Both the position numbers and the translations under genes were made by a program. From JBIIUJ01 sp044340025 (GTDB taxonomy: Bacteria > Pseudomonadota > Alphaproteobacteria > Caulobacterales > Aquidulcibacteraceae): DNA of 64,000 nucleotides. Below, one piece after another: positions 62,418 to 64,000 of this stretch (positions are counted from its first letter, which is position 1; every line of letters starts with the position of its first letter). The stretch covers positions 1 through 64,000 of the forward strand of contig JBIIUJ010000001.1 in assembly GCA_044340025.1 (NCBI GenBank), written 5' to 3'. The notes beneath the pieces were generated by a model. That model worked only from the letters and a program-made list of their open reading frames with translations. It did not search any database and was not told where the DNA came from.

Positions 62418-62807
62418 ATGCCCATCATCCTCGACGCTTCCGTCGCCTGTGCGCTTGCCATTGGCGAGCGGCCCGCCCCGCATGTGGCGGCGATCGCAGC
62501 GCAGCTCTTCGCCCAGGCGCCGCTCGTGCCGGCGTGCTTTCCCGGCGAGCTGGAAAAGGCGCTCTTCGCTGCTGTGAGGGCAGGGCGCATCGCGGCGGCG
62601 GCGGCCCATGAAGCGAGGGTCCGCATGCTTGACCGGGTGCACGTTCGCCCCGCGCCGGACCCTGCGCCTTATCTGCAAAACCATGGCCTGACGCCAAACG
62701 ACGAGACCTATCTGGCGCTCGCCGTGGCCGAAGGCGGGGCGCTCGCCACCCTCGATCGCAAGCTCGCAAAGGCCGCCCGCAAGGAGGGGGTGGCGGTGCT
62801 GCCCTAG
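62418..62807 (+). CDS. PIN domain protein, VapC-like
   Basis: PIN ribonucleases are often toxins paired with an antitoxin encoded just upstream. The 129-residue product has the acidic positions of the family: Asp6 in MPIILDASVACALA, Glu44 in FPGELEKALFAAV, Asp95 in LTPNDETYLALAVA and Asp113 in ALATLDRKLAKAAR. No antitoxin gene is seen; the bases before it are the GTCATCCCGG repeat. ATG 62418 has GGGAAATC upstream. Its stop overlaps the convergent bactofilin stop by four bases. It may be an orphan toxin or a solitary regulator. Confidence 0.85.
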   Translation: MPIILDASVACALAIGERPAPHVAAIAAQLFAQAPLVPACFPGELEKALFAAVRAGRIAAAAAHEARVRMLDRVHVRPAPDPAPYLQNHGLTPNDETYLALAVAEGGALATLDRKLAKAARKEGVAVLP

Positions 62808-63238
62808 CTCTTGGGCGCGGGCAAAGCGGCGGGTTCCGGCGCCTGGCGCCGGGAGCGGCCTTCGAAGGCGGCGCCGGCCTCGATGACGAGCTGGGCGTGC
62901 GTCACGTCGCCCTCCACACGGGCCGAGGCGGCCAATTGCACCAGCCGAGCCCCGATGGCGCCCGCTACGGCGCCGCGAACGGTTACGGATTCGGCCGTGA
63001 CATCGCCGCGCACTTCGCCGGTCTGGCCGATGTTGAGCGTTGCGCAGCGCACCGGCCCGATCACGACGCCATCCACCTGGATGTCGCTGTCGGATGTGAT
63101 CGCGCCTTCCACCACGCACCCTTGCGCAATGATGGTCAGCGCGCCCTTGCCGCTGGATTGGGCGAAGCGCATCGCCGGCGCGGGATCAGACGCCGCCGGA
63201 GAACCGGCGCCGCCGGAACTACCTTTCTGTCCAAACAT
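62804..63238 (-). CDS. Bactofilin family cytoskeletal protein
   Basis: Bactofilins polymerise without nucleotide and place cell-wall enzymes; Caulobacter BacA/BacB act at the stalk. The 144-residue protein has an unordered N-terminal 35 residues, a beta-helix core (TIIAQGCVVEGAITSDSDIQ, GDVTAESVTVRGAVAGAIGA, VEGDVTHAQLVIEAGAAF) and a proline-rich end. ATG 63238 overlaps the M23 peptidase stop by 20 bases; the pairing of an M23 peptidase with a bactofilin is a widespread operon and suggests direct partnership in local wall remodelling. Confidence 0.93.
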   Translation of the reverse strand: MFGQKGSSGGAGSPAASDPAPAMRFAQSSGKGALTIIAQGCVVEGAITSDSDIQVDGVVIGPVRCATLNIGQTGEVRGDVTAESVTVRGAVAGAIGARLVQLAASARVEGDVTHAQLVIEAGAAFEGRSRRQAPEPAALPAPKS

Positions 63239-64000
63239 TACCGCCCGCCGCCATGAAACGTTCCGGATCGTAGGTCTCGCCGTGCAGGAGAACCTCGAAA
63301 TGAAGGTGAGGTCCAGTAGAGCGGCCGGAATTGCCAAGCGCGCCGACAGCCTCGCCCCGCGCCACCCGATCTCCGACCGAGACCGGGAATCGCCCCGTCA
63401 GGTGAGCGTAAAGCGTGGAGAAGCCATGGCCGTGCTCCACCTCGACGGTGTGGCCATAGCCGCTTTTCCAGCCCACGAAGGTCACAACGCCTGGCGCAGC
63501 CGCCACGATCGGCGCGCCATAGGCGGCCACCAGATCCACCCCGCCATGCCAGCCATAGCCGCCGGTGAAAGGATCGCGCCGCGGCCCGTAATCGCTGGTC
63601 AGGGCGAAAGGCTGGCTAATCGGCGCGCCGGTGGGCGCGGCCGCCAGGACCGCCTCCAGCGTGGCGGCCTCGCTCAGGCGGGCCCCGGTCTCGCGCAGCA
63701 GCCGGTCGAAGGATTGGCTCGCCTGAGCCCGCCCGCGCTCTGCAAGATAGTCGGTCAGCGGGATGAAGGGGCCGCCCTGGCCGGTGGCGCTGGCCGGCGG
63801 CTTTACGCCCATGGCCCGCAGGCTCTGGCGGGCGAGCGCCGCGCGCTCGGCGGCCTGGGCGCTCGTCTCGCGCAGGAAGGCTTCCTGCTGGCGCTTGAGC
63901 TTCTGGGTCTGATCCTCAACGGTGCGCGCGGGGGCGACAGCCTCGGCTCCGGATGCGCGCCCGCCGGTCGCGCCGGCAGGCGCAACGCCGACCGTCGTTT
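63219..64000 (-). CDS. M23 family metallopeptidase (peptidoglycan hydrolase), N-terminus beyond the window
   Basis: The visible 260 residues are the C-terminal part of an M23 endopeptidase that cuts peptidoglycan cross-links. The LytM domain has GWHGGVDLVAAYGAPIVAAA with His and Asp zinc ligands, GWKSGYGHTVEVEHGHGFST and the second zinc motif GPHLHFEVLLHG. Upstream is a helical region (about 63700-63950) with the appearance of a coiled coil. The frame stays open to base 64000 with no start, so the gene continues to the right. It overlaps and probably drives the bactofilin gene. Confidence 0.9.
   Translation of the reverse strand, partial: TTVGVAPAGATGGRASGAEAVAPARTVEDQTQKLKRQQEAFLRETSAQAAERAALARQSLRAMGVKPPASATGQGGPFIPLTDYLAERGRAQASQSFDRLLRETGARLSEAATLEAVLAAAPTGAPISQPFALTSDYGPRRDPFTGGYGWHGGVDLVAAYGAPIVAAAPGVVTFVGWKSGYGHTVEVEHGHGFSTLYAHLTGRFPVSVGDRVARGEAVGALGNSGRSTGPHLHFEVLLHGETYDPERFMAAGGNVWTER

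Overview
The window is about two-thirds G+C by eye and comes from an alphaproteobacterial chromosome, most likely a dimorphic Caulobacterales-type lineage (Caulobacter, Maricaulis or Hyphomonas-like). The reasons are the alphaproteobacterial ribosomal order secY-adk-rpsM, a divK-pleD pair, a PodJ-like polar organiser behind a CtrA-type box and GANTC sites, a GTTC-N7-GTTC type LexA box between uvrA and ssb, and a family-4-like uracil-DNA glycosylase. This placement is inference; no rRNA or tRNA gene is present to confirm it.

Layout. 1-8301: end of the spc operon (rplX partial to rplO), secY-adk, then the alpha operon rpsM-rpsK-rpoA-rplQ with its own promoter and a strong terminator. 8329-22762: housekeeping genes, namely a glutamine-synthetase-like ligase, rlmE, a Ppx/GppA phosphatase, hspQ with a heat-shock-like promoter, trmFO, a membrane protein, uvrA/ssb, a HerA-type ATPase and pepN. 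22782-31065: a catabolic island with a GntR/HutC regulator and CoA-transferase facing two tandem MmgE/PrpD proteins, a PaaK-type CoA ligase and an amidase, with a convergent RidA. Its substrate is not known. 30968-40615: membrane protein, dinB, a frameshifted ROK sugar kinase, divK-pleD, rpmG, an MFS-Nudix pair, a lytic transglycosylase and uracil-DNA glycosylase. 40768-50452: ETF-quinone oxidoreductase, TPR lipoprotein, ispE, a glycosyl-1-phosphate transferase, then a leftward set SDR-purF-cvpA-radA. 50492-62287: podJ-like gene, a MerR regulator and a rightward fatty-acid or branched-chain acyl-CoA oxidation operon (two acyl-CoA dehydrogenases, OsmC protein, thioesterase, thiolase, FadB-type multifunctional enzyme). 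62298-64000: a repeat element, an orphan PIN protein, a bactofilin and an M23 peptidase that runs off the right edge.

The most unusual structure is in the acyl-CoA operon. Its gaps hold a family of ~50-bp REP-like elements, each made of a long palindrome, a small hairpin and a G-rich tail. They occur as inverted pairs, and between thiolase and fadB the pair encloses a DUF559 (Vsr-like nuclease) gene exactly. This resembles REPIN/RAYT organisation but with a DUF559 protein in place of the tyrosine transposase. Other points of interest are the uncharacterised MmgE/PrpD-PaaK-amidase island, the cell-cycle-type control region of podJ, a uracil-DNA glycosylase with only two cysteines, and the rpmG terminator that lies inside the pleD coding sequence. 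Every stretch without a gene is shorter than 300 bases.
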